DNA of 64,000 bases, taken from NCBI RefSeq assembly GCF_013385635.1, contig NZ_JACAPR010000007.1, forward strand, positions 465,427 through 529,426. The letters are read 5' to 3'. Shown piece by piece: positions 19,027-28,228 of the stretch (position 1 is its first letter; the number at the start of each line of letters is the position of its first letter). Source of the stretch: Pseudomonas gingeri. Lineage in GTDB: Bacteria > Pseudomonadota > Gammaproteobacteria > Pseudomonadales > Pseudomonadaceae. The notes below the pieces were generated by a model. The model saw only the letters and a program-made list of their open reading frames with translations. It searched no databases and was not told the DNA's origin. The translations under genes were made by a program, and so were the position numbers.

Positions 19027-20451
19027 TCAGGCCGTCTGCGCGGCGGCGGTGACGGTGGCTGGCTCTGCGCCGCGCACGGTGCGCCAGGTGTTGTAGGCCA
19101 TCAGCAGCATGCCGCTGAGGAAGATCGCCCCGCCGATCAGCCGCACGACGAAGCCGGGATGGCTGGCCACCAGGGTTTCGACGAAGGAGTAGGTCAGCGT
19201 GCCGTCCTCGTTGACCGCCCGCCACATCAGGCCCTGGGCGATACCGTTGACCCACATCGAGGCGATGTAGAGCACGGTGCCGATGGTCGCGAGCCAGAAG
19301 TGCGCGTTGATCAGGCCGAGGCTGTGCATCTGCGTGCGGCCGAAGACTTTCGGGATCATGTGATACAGCGCGCCGATGGAAATCATCGCCACCCAGCCCA
19401 GGGCGCCGGCATGCACGTGGCCGATGGTCCAGTCGGTGTAGTGGGAGAGGGCGTTGACGGTCTTGATCGCCATCATCGGGCCTTCGAAGGTCGACATGCC
19501 GTAGAACGCCAGGGACACCACGAGGAAACGCAGGATCGGGTCGCTGCGCAACTTATGCCAGGCGCCCGAGAGGGTCATCATGCCGTTGATCATGCCGCCC
19601 CAGCTCGGTGCCAGGAGAATCAGCGACATCACCATGCCCAGCGACTGCGCCCAGTCCGGCAGGGCGGTGTAGTGCAGGTGGTGCGGGCCGGCCCAGATGT
19701 ACAGGGTGATCAGTGCCCAGAAGTGGACGATGGACAGGCGATAGGAATATACCGGGCGTTCGGCCTGTTTCGGCACGAAGTAGTACATCATCCCGAGGAA
19801 ACCGGCGGTCAGGAAGAAGCCCACGGCGTTGTGCCCGTACCACCACTGGACCATGGCGTCGGTGGCCCCGGCATACACCGAGTAGGACTTGGTCAGGCTG
19901 ACCGGGATTTCCAGGTTGTTGACGATATGCAGGATCGCCACGGTGATGATGAAGGCACCGAAGAACCAGTTGCCCACATAGATGTGCTTGGTGGTGCGCT
20001 TCATCACGGTGCCGAAGAATACGTAGGCGTAGGCCACCCAGACGATGGTGATCAGGATGTCGATCGGCCATTCCAGTTCGGCGTATTCCTTGGAACTGGT
20101 GTAGCCCAGCGGCAGGCTGATGGCCGCCAGCAGAATGACCAGTTGCCAGCCCCAGAAGGTGAACGCCGCCACTTTCGGCGAAAATAGCTGGGTCTGGCAG
20201 GTGCGTTGCACCGAGTAGTAGGAACTGGCGAAGAGCGCGCAGCCGCCAAAGGCGAAGATCACCGCATTGGTGTGCAGTGGACGCAGACGACCGAAGCTGG
20301 TCCACGGCAGATTGAAGTTGAGTTCGGGCCAGACCAATTGGGCGGCGAGGAAGACCCCGAGGCCCATCCCGACGATGCCCCACAACACCGTCATAATGGC
20401 GAATTGGCGGACCACCCTGTAGTTGTAGGCGGTACTGATTGAAGTGTTCAT
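19027..20451 (-). CDS. ccoN2: cbb3 oxidase catalytic subunit CcoN (copy 2)
   Basis: A 474-residue haem-copper oxidase core, highly similar to copy 1 from [16 protein letters not shown] to the end and more divergent in the first 170 residues. All metal-ligand histidine motifs are kept. The ATG at 20451 ([14 protein letters not shown]) aligns with copy 1. A strong Anr-type box lies 111-124 bases upstream, so this copy is probably the one induced by low oxygen. Confidence 0.97.
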   Translation of the reverse strand: MNTSISTAYNYRVVRQFAIMTVLWGIVGMGLGVFLAAQLVWPELNFNLPWTSFGRLRPLHTNAVIFAFGGCALFASSYYSVQRTCQTQLFSPKVAAFTFWGWQLVILLAAISLPLGYTSSKEYAELEWPIDILITIVWVAYAYVFFGTVMKRTTKHIYVGNWFFGAFIITVAILHIVNNLEIPVSLTKSYSVYAGATDAMVQWWYGHNAVGFFLTAGFLGMMYYFVPKQAERPVYSYRLSIVHFWALITLYIWAGPHHLHYTALPDWAQSLGMVMSLILLAPSWGGMINGMMTLSGAWHKLRSDPILRFLVVSLAFYGMSTFEGPMMAIKTVNALSHYTDWTIGHVHAGALGWVAMISIGALYHMIPKVFGRTQMHSLGLINAHFWLATIGTVLYIASMWVNGIAQGLMWRAVNEDGTLTYSFVETLVASHPGFVVRLIGGAIFLSGMLLMAYNTWRTVRGAEPATVTAAAQTA

Positions 20452-20561
20452 GGTTCCCCATCCACGGTTCAGACCCGGCCGGCGCTGTTGCATTCGCGGG
20501 ATCTGGAGTTATAGGCAGACTAAAAGCCAGCCAAGCATGGGCAAATAGCCAGCGGGTGGTA

Positions 20562-20575
20562 TTGACGGGGGTCAA
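20562..20575. promoter_or_regulatory. Anr box upstream of ccoN2
   Basis: TTGACGGGGGTCAA is a perfectly symmetrical TTGAC-N4-GTCAA, a well-known variant of the Anr/Fnr consensus, 111-124 bases before the ccoN2 start codon. It matches the known Anr control of the cco2 operon in P. aeruginosa. Confidence 0.85.
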
Positions 20576-20588
20576 TGGGGCGGGAGTT

Positions 20589-20613
20589 GCCGGTGGCTCC
20601 CGTAGCCACCGGC
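20589..20613 (-). terminator. Hairpin after the giant repeat protein gene
   Basis: GCCGGTGGCT and AGCCACCGGC form a perfect 10-bp stem with a 5-base loop, 31 bases past the stop of the leftward giant gene and just before the ccoN2 Anr box. There is no T tract, so it may need Rho or act only as an insulator. Confidence 0.6.
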
Positions 20614-20643
20614 GGGTTGATCAGAGGTGGTACTCCTCCTGGC

Positions 20644-23600
20644 TTACTTGCAATCGGTGAGTCGTACCGGACCGATCCCCAGGCCGCAGGCCTCATAGAT
20701 CAGGCTCAGGCCAGGGGCGATCTTGATATAGGGGCGCTCCGGTTCGATGATGTCCAGGGTCATGTCCAGTACCGCATGCACCGTTCCCAACAGGGTCTTT
20801 GTGGTCGAGGACCAGGTTTTCGGGAGCAGTGGCGATTGTAGCGGCCAGCGTTTGCCGTAGGCTGTGCGGATGCTGATCAGTTCGTCCAGCGAGGGTACGC
20901 TCAGCCCTTGTGCCTGAGCCTTGCGCAGGGTCTCGGCGCTGCTGCCTTTGCCCAGGTTGTAGCACTGGACCACGCCGCTGACGGTGACCTCGTAGCTTTT
21001 GCGCTGCCCGGCGCTGTCGCTGACGCGGATAAAGGTCTTGCCATTGCCGCGCACGGTGACCCGGCCGCTGCTGTCGACGACGGCGATGCCCGGTTGATCG
21101 CTGCTGTAGTGATAAGCGGGCACGCCACCGCTGGCCGCGCGCTGGATCGTCGTGCCGGGGCCGAAGGCCGGCAGCACCAGCGGATGGCAGGGAATCAGGT
21201 AGATTTTCCCGGCGAGGCTGACGGGGCTGGTATCGAAGACCAGCTCCGGCACGCGCTTGCGGGCCCTGACCGTCAACGACAGGCGCGGGAACGTCAGGGC
21301 GGTCGATTCATCGCTGCTGCCGTCGAAGGCCACCTTGAAGGTGAAGGTCAGGCCGCTCAGGTCCCGCAGTTGATCGAGGTGGGTACGTGAGAGCACGCCT
21401 TCGATGACATCCGAGATACTGCTGACCACCTCCGCGTTCCACAGTACGAGGGTGAAGGGCCTGCCGTTGACCAGGGTACCCTCGATCCTCAGCCAGATCC
21501 GCTGGCCGATCTGGATATGCGGCCATTTCCTGACTTCTATATGGGCATCGCCGGCAAAGGTGTTGAGGTCCAGCAGGAGATTGTCCGGTGCCTCGCGAAC
21601 GAAGGGGGGCGACAGGTCCTCGTGGGCGATGGGCAGTATGTCCAGCGGCAGGATTTTCGACGGTGCCGCGACACCACGACGGATGACGGTATAGCCGACC
21701 TCCACGCGCTTGCCGATATTGGCGCTGACAGCGGTGGCGGGAACGGCAAAGTCGACGCTGCCATTGGCATTGCCGGGCTTGGCGTCGATCGGCGGTGTGC
21801 CGCTACCGGGCGTGCCCCGCCAGTAGGCTTGAATGCTGTCGCCGGTTTCCATGGCATAGCCGACCCGGATCGTCGCGCCATCGAGCGCCTGCAGCGGGAA
21901 CAGCACGGTGTCATGGGCCTCCAACACGGTGGGGCGTGGCAGATCCAGCGGCAGCGCGCTGACCGGTAGCAGCAACGGCTGTGAAACCAGCGGATCCGGG
22001 GCTTCGGTCTTGACCTCATAACGCACCACGACAGAGCCGCCGGCCAGCACGCTGACCTTGTCATCAGGGATCGTGAAATCGATGTCCTTGCTCGTGTCGA
22101 TGACCGGCAGGGTCTGGTCATGACGGATTTCCATGCCGCTGGCGGTCGTACCGATCCAGACCAGCGTCACCGTCTGGCCCACGGCGCTGACCGGGTAGGG
22201 TTCCACCCGCGCGATCACCCCGCTTGCCGTCGGATCGAGCACGTTGCCATTGGCTTCAGCCACGGGCACCCGTGGCGGCTTGAGGATCAGCGCCTGGCCG
22301 ACGATTTTCAGCGACAGGCTCTTGGAACGGCGCAACGGCTGTCCGGGTGCCTCCACGTAGTAGTAGAAGCGTGCCAGCCCCTGGATGATCAGCGGGAACT
22401 GTTCGTAGGGTACCGCAAAGGACACGAAGGGATCGCTGTCGTGGCCGGGTATGACCGCATTGTACGCCGGCAGCGTCGCGCCGAGGGCGGTTTCCCGCTC
22501 CACCAGCAGGCGCACGTTCTGCGCGCTGCTCATGTCGTCATAGCGCAAGACCAGGGTCTGCACGTCGTCGCCATCGAGCTGATCCAGGTCCAGTTGCATG
22601 CCCTGGGCACGCGGCACCACCGGTGCTGGCAGGGACGGATCGCCGATGCCGACTTCGACCAATGCCGGGCGTGACCAGCGCGACCAGTTGTTGACCCCAT
22701 CGCGTATCTCGTAGCGCACCAGGATCGCGTCGGAGTTGCCGGCTTCGCGGATAATCTCGGGATCGATCGGCACCACCACTTCGTCGCTGGGCGCGGCCAG
22801 CGGTGGGTGTTGCATCAGGCGGCCATGCCAGGACACCACGATGGCATCGCCGGCGGCCATGTTCGCATAACGCTTGATGACCACGCTGACGCCTTCCGGA
22901 TCCTCGATTACCCCGGGCGGCATCACCACGGGCAATTCCAGCTTGTCATTGATGGTCGGCGTCGCCGACTGGGTATCGGGGGCGCCGGGCACGTCCAGCT
23001 TGACCCGCAGGCTGGTCTCGGCGGTTTCCGGCGCGCCGCCGGGGAACGGCGTGAGGACATAGCGTACCGTCACCTCGCCGGTCATGATCCAGCGCGTGTC
23101 GACCCCCAGGGTGAGGTGGCTGGCGCCGGGTTCGCTGCCTTGGGTATGGCTGGCGACGGGATCGGGGTGCGTGCCCCAGAACAGGTCGACGCGGTCCCTG
23201 GGTTTCAGGTCCAGGGGCGCGATCACCACGGGTAGGGGACGTTGCGGATCGATCACGTCGGTGGCGCCGACGCCGCCGATATTGAAGCTGTTGATCAGCG
23301 GTGGTATGAGCTCCCGCGTGGCCCGCGGACGGCGCTCGGTGGGTGTCCATGCGGGCGCCCAGTCGGGACCGATCGGACCGGGGGTGGGCCACAGCCGGCT
23401 GGTTTGCAGCACGCTCAGCTTGCCGGCGGCGGCGACCGCATTGACCAGGCGGAACTGCGGCGGGGTGAGGCTCCTGATGCTGTCCGGTTCCAGCGGTGTG
23501 CACAACCCGCGCTGGGCGTTCGAATCCCTGGGTTCGTACTTGAACAGGGCGCCGTCCTGGCTGGAGTAGTAGATGCCATTGAGGAAGAGATTGTCGGCCA

Positions 23601-26600
23601 ACAGAGTCTTGGTGACGAAGCAGATGTCCTCGACGGAAAAGAAGTCGACAGGCGGACTGTCGTCGACCTGATAGCGGGTAGGGGCCGGTGGCTTGGCATA
23701 GTGAATGCTGTCCAGCGATGTCCTGCCGAGAGTCAGCTCCAGGCGTTCTTTTTCCAGCACCTCGGTCTTCAGATCGGCCAGGGTGCGGGTGACCTTGATC
23801 GCCTGGCCATCGACGAAAGGTTCAAGGGTGACGTAGCCCTCGGGGGCGGAGGTGCGATAGATCGCGTCGACCAGCAGCGCACCGCGACCGTGGCCGAGCT
23901 TGCCGTGGGTATGCAACGCGGCATCGTCGGCGTGGGCGAACAGCGGGCTGAGGGCATAAGGCTGCGGGGTGCTTGGCACGCTGTCGGACACGTCCCAGGT
24001 AGCCGTGACCGGGCCACTCTGGCGCCACAGCGTACCGGGCTGCAGTACGCTCAACTTGCCGCTCGCCGCCACGCGCCGGACGTAGTCGCGGCCTGACAGC
24101 GAGCCGTTCTCCAACTGGCCCTGGGTGTCGATACCGTCATTGTGGAAGACGCTGCCACGGATCACTTCGTCCGCGTCCGGCACCAGCGGTACCGCATAGC
24201 TCAGCAAGGCGCCGTCGACTGTCGACAGATACAGTCGGGTGGTAGCCTGGTGGCCGGGCACGATTGCCGTTTCACGGGCGGTCTTGATGGCGTGGGCGAA
24301 GTCCCGTGCCGAAATGAAATGCGCGTAGGCCGGGTCGTCCGGTGGCGCTTGCTGGCTACCGGTCGCGACATACAGGCCGTCGACGACATAGCCGGGGATC
24401 AGGGCGAGGACCGCGATCTGCGGCGGCAGTACCTGCGTGCGCTCGAAGTTCGAACGGGTGTCGGCGATGGCCTCGGTCGCGACATATTCCTTGTCGGATT
24501 TCCTGAAGATGAAACCGAAGCTGCGCCCGGTTCTCTGGCCCATCTGCGCGAGCGCATGGCGCACGGCGTCCGGCGGCGTCATGAACACCGGGCTGAACAT
24601 GGGCACGGAGGTGGCGATGGAGGCCTGGTCGGTGTCGACCAGCAGCCCGGCAGCGGTGTCGCGCAGGGCCAGTACCTTGCCGGGGCTCGTCCATATCTCG
24701 CGACCGCCGACCAGCACCCGCAGTTCCCCGGTTTTGACCAGCTCACGGGCGAAGGCCGGCACGGTGCCCTTGTCCTCGTCCTTGCCGCTCTTGAAACGCT
24801 GCTCCGTCGGATTGTCCATCAGGTTCAGCGAGCTGGCCGATGACGGCGCCAGCACGTTGAACAGATCGGTTTCATCCGGGGAGTGCTTGCTGGTGTAGCG
24901 GATCAGCGAGCCGTCCTGGCACGAAAAGTAGCGCAATGGAATCGAGCGATCCTTGATTGCCCGGTAGATGTCCCAGGTGGGAAACAGGTTCAGGTACAGG
25001 CGGGCTTCGCTCTCCGGCAGGGAGAAATCCAGCCTGCCCAGACGCGAGTTGTAGGTCCCGACAATCGTATGGTCTTCAAGGGGCAGGCCATTGCTGGTCG
25101 GGAACACCAGCGTGTGATCGAAGATTTCGGTAGGGGAAACCAGCGGCGTGGTGGCCACGAACTGGCCGTCGGGGCGTTTCAGGATCACGCCGCCATGAAC
25201 CTGGTCATGGCGGCGGGCGATCTGCCAATGGGCATGGCGGGCCGCGTCGTCGGCCGTGGCGAAGACCGGGCCGAGGGCTCGTCGGCGCTGCCCCTGATAG
25301 GCCCGCCATGCGCCGGTGAGCCGAGCGGGCGAGCCCCACAGTTCACTCGGGTGCAGCACACTCAGTTCGCCGATCTCGGCCAGTGCGTGAATGAAATCCA
25401 GCGGGTCGAGGATGCCCTGCACCAGCCGCTCGGCGTAGCTGAGCTGATTGCTCGAACCGGCGAGCAGCGCCTTGTCGAAGGTCGTGTCCCGCGAGATGTA
25501 TTTCAGCTGTGCGCCATCGCGGGTGCTCAGGTACAGCGGCAGATGAGGCGCGGTCGGGGTCGGGCGATAACCTTCGATCAGCGTGAGCGCGGCCAGCAGT
25601 TCATCGGGCAGGAAAAAGTTGCGATACAGCCAGACGTCCTTGCAGGGCAGGCGCTGCGGATACAGCTCGGTGCTGTAGTAGAGCCCGGCCAGACGATAAC
25701 CGGGCAGTGCCACCAGGGAACCGTCAGGCCCGGTACGCAGCAGCGGGTTGGCGGCAAACAGGGGCGCGCGAGTGGTGATCGGCTCGCTTGCCACGTAGCG
25801 GTTGTGGCTGTCGGTGACGATGAAGCCGATCCGCCGTTGCCGGTGTTGACCGTTGATGCGTTGATTGGCCTGCAGGGCGGCGGCGTCCGGGGTGTCGAAC
25901 ACCGGTCCGAAGGCCGGCAGGGCCGGGGCCGACGCCTTGCCTGACGGGTAGGGCGTCCAGTTTTCGGGCGCCTTGCCAGGCGGGCCCCAGTAACTGTCGC
26001 CGCTGACGATGTAGAGTCCTCCGGCCTTTGCCAGGGCCTTGATGAAATCGCTGGGTGATATCCGGTCGAGGTCGCCGAGGTCCTTGCCGGGCAGCAGGCG
26101 CGGGATCAGGTCATCTTCCTCGGCGGACCCGCTGGGCATGTACTTGATGATGTTCTGGTCGGTCATCAGTACATAAAACGCCCTTATTCCGCGGAGTCGC
26201 GGGAGGAGGGCGATGAGCACCTCATCGGGGGTGATGCTTTTCAGCCTGAGGCGTCGCTCCTGCTCGGTGCCGGTCGATTGATCGTCCACGGCACCGCTGG
26301 TCTGCTCCTGAATGGTCGACAGGCTGATATTGGCACGGTACACGGCATGCAGCCTGTGCCCTGGCGGGAAGTCGGCGATACCGCTTGCCGTGACGGGATA
26401 CAGGCTCTCACTGTCGAACCGGCTGCCACTGCCACTGGTGGGCAGCGTGGCGACAAAGGTCCCGTCCTCGCGCTGGAAGATCAGCCCACCGAGTTCCTTG
26501 TCGGTGCCTCCCTGGATGATCTGCTGGGCATGGCGGGCGGCATCGTCCGCCGAGAGGAAGACCGGGCCCAGTTCAGGGGGTGTGGTATCGGCGAAGGGGG

Positions 26601-27330
26601 TCCACTTGATCGGGTTCACTTCGCCCGCGCGGTTCCACAGGCGGCTGGTCTGCAGCACCCGCAGCTTGCCGGCGGCGGCGAGGGTCCGGACGAACTGGCT
26701 GGTAGGCAGCACACCGCTCGACAGTTGTTCGTCATAGTACGCGGCCCGGGCCTGCCAATCCGCGTCTTCGGGCAGCAGTGCCTGCTCCAGGTCACTGTCG
26801 TCGGCCTGATAGGCTAGCAGTGCACCGTCAGGCGTACCGTAAAACAGTGGCGGTGGTTGCGATCCGGGTGTCGAAGGACGTGCGCGGCGTGCATGGCGCA
26901 GTCCGCTGAACAGGTCGTGGGGACTGAAGAAGTTTTCGTACAGTGCGCCTCCCCGGGGCGGCAGTTGTGCGGGGCTGGCCTCGGCCTGGCCATAAAGGCC
27001 GACGAGGACAAAGCCTTCTGGCAACGACGGTACGCCCCGGGCGTCGTGCGCGAAGACGGCTTGCGCATTGACATAGGCCTGTTGGGCGGCCTGCGGTTGC
27101 GTCGCTTTGAACTCATCCTTCTGCGGATGCTTGAGGAGCAACGACGACTGGCGCTTCGCGCCTTTGAGAGCGGCCTGGCCGTGGGCATACCGGACAGCTT
27201 CGTCCAGGCTGGCGAAGGTGCGACTGAGCGGCGGATGAGCCTCGTTCCCCGGTCCTCGTGCGTCCGCGTGATCGGCTGGCAAGAGACGTGAAGTGGGTGG
27301 TTCGGCGTGGGTAAGGGCGTCTTGAAGCAT
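20644..27330 (-). CDS. Giant multi-repeat protein with Ig-like modules
   Basis: A 2228-residue protein of unknown function. Residues about 30-1345 are six diverged copies of a repeat of about 220 residues. Each copy opens with a GPVF..ADDAARHA segment and a (V/I)ATxP stretch, then has a DGALLxY stretch, and closes with a DFI.ALA..G.L.VL..S.LW..PG segment. Some copies resemble DUF4329-type modules, but that is tentative. Residues about 1350-2040 hold about six Ig-like modules spaced about 110 residues. Near 2050-2110 is a BIG2-like segment (DQPGIAVVDSSGRVTVRGNG). The last 110 residues have two or three cysteines and a SLDELISIRTAYGKRWPL..WSST pattern reminiscent of C-type-lectin-like tips. No signal peptide or membrane segment is visible. 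The start at 27330 (MLQDALTHAEPP) is chosen by spacing and weak SD. The frame is open to 27537. Confidence 0.8.
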   Translation of the reverse strand: MLQDALTHAEPPTSRLLPADHADARGPGNEAHPPLSRTFASLDEAVRYAHGQAALKGAKRQSSLLLKHPQKDEFKATQPQAAQQAYVNAQAVFAHDARGVPSLPEGFVLVGLYGQAEASPAQLPPRGGALYENFFSPHDLFSGLRHARRARPSTPGSQPPPLFYGTPDGALLAYQADDSDLEQALLPEDADWQARAAYYDEQLSSGVLPTSQFVRTLAAAGKLRVLQTSRLWNRAGEVNPIKWTPFADTTPPELGPVFLSADDAARHAQQIIQGGTDKELGGLIFQREDGTFVATLPTSGSGSRFDSESLYPVTASGIADFPPGHRLHAVYRANISLSTIQEQTSGAVDDQSTGTEQERRLRLKSITPDEVLIALLPRLRGIRAFYVLMTDQNIIKYMPSGSAEEDDLIPRLLPGKDLGDLDRISPSDFIKALAKAGGLYIVSGDSYWGPPGKAPENWTPYPSGKASAPALPAFGPVFDTPDAAALQANQRINGQHRQRRIGFIVTDSHNRYVASEPITTRAPLFAANPLLRTGPDGSLVALPGYRLAGLYYSTELYPQRLPCKDVWLYRNFFLPDELLAALTLIEGYRPTPTAPHLPLYLSTRDGAQLKYISRDTTFDKALLAGSSNQLSYAERLVQGILDPLDFIHALAEIGELSVLHPSELWGSPARLTGAWRAYQGQRRRALGPVFATADDAARHAHWQIARRHDQVHGGVILKRPDGQFVATTPLVSPTEIFDHTLVFPTSNGLPLEDHTIVGTYNSRLGRLDFSLPESEARLYLNLFPTWDIYRAIKDRSIPLRYFSCQDGSLIRYTSKHSPDETDLFNVLAPSSASSLNLMDNPTEQRFKSGKDEDKGTVPAFARELVKTGELRVLVGGREIWTSPGKVLALRDTAAGLLVDTDQASIATSVPMFSPVFMTPPDAVRHALAQMGQRTGRSFGFIFRKSDKEYVATEAIADTRSNFERTQVLPPQIAVLALIPGYVVDGLYVATGSQQAPPDDPAYAHFISARDFAHAIKTARETAIVPGHQATTRLYLSTVDGALLSYAVPLVPDADEVIRGSVFHNDGIDTQGQLENGSLSGRDYVRRVAASGKLSVLQPGTLWRQSGPVTATWDVSDSVPSTPQPYALSPLFAHADDAALHTHGKLGHGRGALLVDAIYRTSAPEGYVTLEPFVDGQAIKVTRTLADLKTEVLEKERLELTLGRTSLDSIHYAKPPAPTRYQVDDSPPVDFFSVEDICFVTKTLLADNLFLNGIYYSSQDGALFKYEPRDSNAQRGLCTPLEPDSIRSLTPPQFRLVNAVAAAGKLSVLQTSRLWPTPGPIGPDWAPAWTPTERRPRATRELIPPLINSFNIGGVGATDVIDPQRPLPVVIAPLDLKPRDRVDLFWGTHPDPVASHTQGSEPGASHLTLGVDTRWIMTGEVTVRYVLTPFPGGAPETAETSLRVKLDVPGAPDTQSATPTINDKLELPVVMPPGVIEDPEGVSVVIKRYANMAAGDAIVVSWHGRLMQHPPLAAPSDEVVVPIDPEIIREAGNSDAILVRYEIRDGVNNWSRWSRPALVEVGIGDPSLPAPVVPRAQGMQLDLDQLDGDDVQTLVLRYDDMSSAQNVRLLVERETALGATLPAYNAVIPGHDSDPFVSFAVPYEQFPLIIQGLARFYYYVEAPGQPLRRSKSLSLKIVGQALILKPPRVPVAEANGNVLDPTASGVIARVEPYPVSAVGQTVTLVWIGTTASGMEIRHDQTLPVIDTSKDIDFTIPDDKVSVLAGGSVVVRYEVKTEAPDPLVSQPLLLPVSALPLDLPRPTVLEAHDTVLFPLQALDGATIRVGYAMETGDSIQAYWRGTPGSGTPPIDAKPGNANGSVDFAVPATAVSANIGKRVEVGYTVIRRGVAAPSKILPLDILPIAHEDLSPPFVREAPDNLLLDLNTFAGDAHIEVRKWPHIQIGQRIWLRIEGTLVNGRPFTLVLWNAEVVSSISDVIEGVLSRTHLDQLRDLSGLTFTFKVAFDGSSDESTALTFPRLSLTVRARKRVPELVFDTSPVSLAGKIYLIPCHPLVLPAFGPGTTIQRAASGGVPAYHYSSDQPGIAVVDSSGRVTVRGNGKTFIRVSDSAGQRKSYEVTVSGVVQCYNLGKGSSAETLRKAQAQGLSVPSLDELISIRTAYGKRWPLQSPLLPKTWSSTTKTLLGTVHAVLDMTLDIIEPERPYIKIAPGLSLIYEACGLGIGPVRLTDCK

Positions 27331-27500
27331 GGCAATACTCGTCTGGAAATGACCGCGGGAAGCATCCCGTGTCGGCAGCGCCGGCCTTGCAGTGTCTGCA
27401 CAGGCAGGTAAGGTGCATTCATTTTCAGGAAAAGCGGCGCAGCGATGCGTTACATATCTAGAGGCCCGCGGTCGGTGCGGGCAGTGAAGTGAGAGGTCAT

Positions 27501-28181
27501 ATGTCGACGCAGCAATCAACCCGTTCCCAGGTGCCATGGCCGGAGAATCCGGCCTGGCTGTACAACGCCGCCGAAGGAAAAGGCCCGGTGGCCACGCTGA
27601 TCCTCGCCCACGGTGCCGGTGCGCCGATGGACAGTGATTTCATGAACGCCATGGCCGCGCGCCTGGCGGCAGAAGGCATCTACGTGCTGCGTTTCGAGTT
27701 TCCCTACATGGCCCAGCGACGCCTGGATGGCGGCAAGCGCCCGCCCAACCCGCAGGCCCGGTTGCTGGAGTGCTGGCGCGAGGTGTACGAGCAGGTCCGG
27801 CAGCAGGTCGGCGGGCCGCTGTTCATTGGCGGCAAGTCCATGGGCGGGCGCATGGCCAGCCTGGTGGCCGACGACCTTGGCGCGCAAGGACTGGTGTGCC
27901 TGGGCTACCCGTTCTATGCCGCGGGCAAGCCGGAGAAACCACGGGTGGCGCACCTGGCCGCGCTCGCGACAGCGACGCTGATCGTCCAGGGTGAGCGCGA
28001 CGCCCTGGGCAATCGCCAGGCGGTATCGGACTATGCGCTGTCGGCCCGGATCGAACTGAGCTGGCTGCAAGCTGCCGATCACGATCTCAAGCCATTGAAG
28101 GCCAGTGGCTTCAATCATGCGCAGCACCTGGACACGGCGGCGCGGCAGATCGCTGAATTCATCGGCCGGCATGCTGGCTGA
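27501..28181 (+). CDS. Alpha/beta-hydrolase of the dienelactone-hydrolase-like type
   Basis: A 226-residue cytoplasmic hydrolase. LILAHGAGAPMDSDFM (residues about 30-45) is the oxyanion-hole region, GGKSMGGRMAS near residue 110 is the nucleophile elbow (Ser), and VQGERDALG and ADHDLKPLK near the end supply the likely Asp and His. This is the KANL3/Tex30-like family of bacterial hydrolases with unknown substrate. GAGAGG lies just before the ATG at 27501. It is divergent from the giant gene (170-base gap). A hydrolase of this kind probably belongs to the core genome here (PA1558-like by recollection). Confidence 0.85.
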   Translation: MSTQQSTRSQVPWPENPAWLYNAAEGKGPVATLILAHGAGAPMDSDFMNAMAARLAAEGIYVLRFEFPYMAQRRLDGGKRPPNPQARLLECWREVYEQVRQQVGGPLFIGGKSMGGRMASLVADDLGAQGLVCLGYPFYAAGKPEKPRVAHLAALATATLIVQGERDALGNRQAVSDYALSARIELSWLQAADHDLKPLKASGFNHAQHLDTAARQIAEFIGRHAG

Positions 28182-28228
28182 AGCGCCGGTTGCCCTGCCT
28201 GCGGCAACCGACGCGATTGGGCTCAGCG

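Noticed and set aside
27331..27537. Upstream extension of the giant protein to 27537
   Set aside because: It would overlap the start of the divergent hydrolase gene and its ribosome site, and the extra residues show no signal peptide or resemblance to the repeats.
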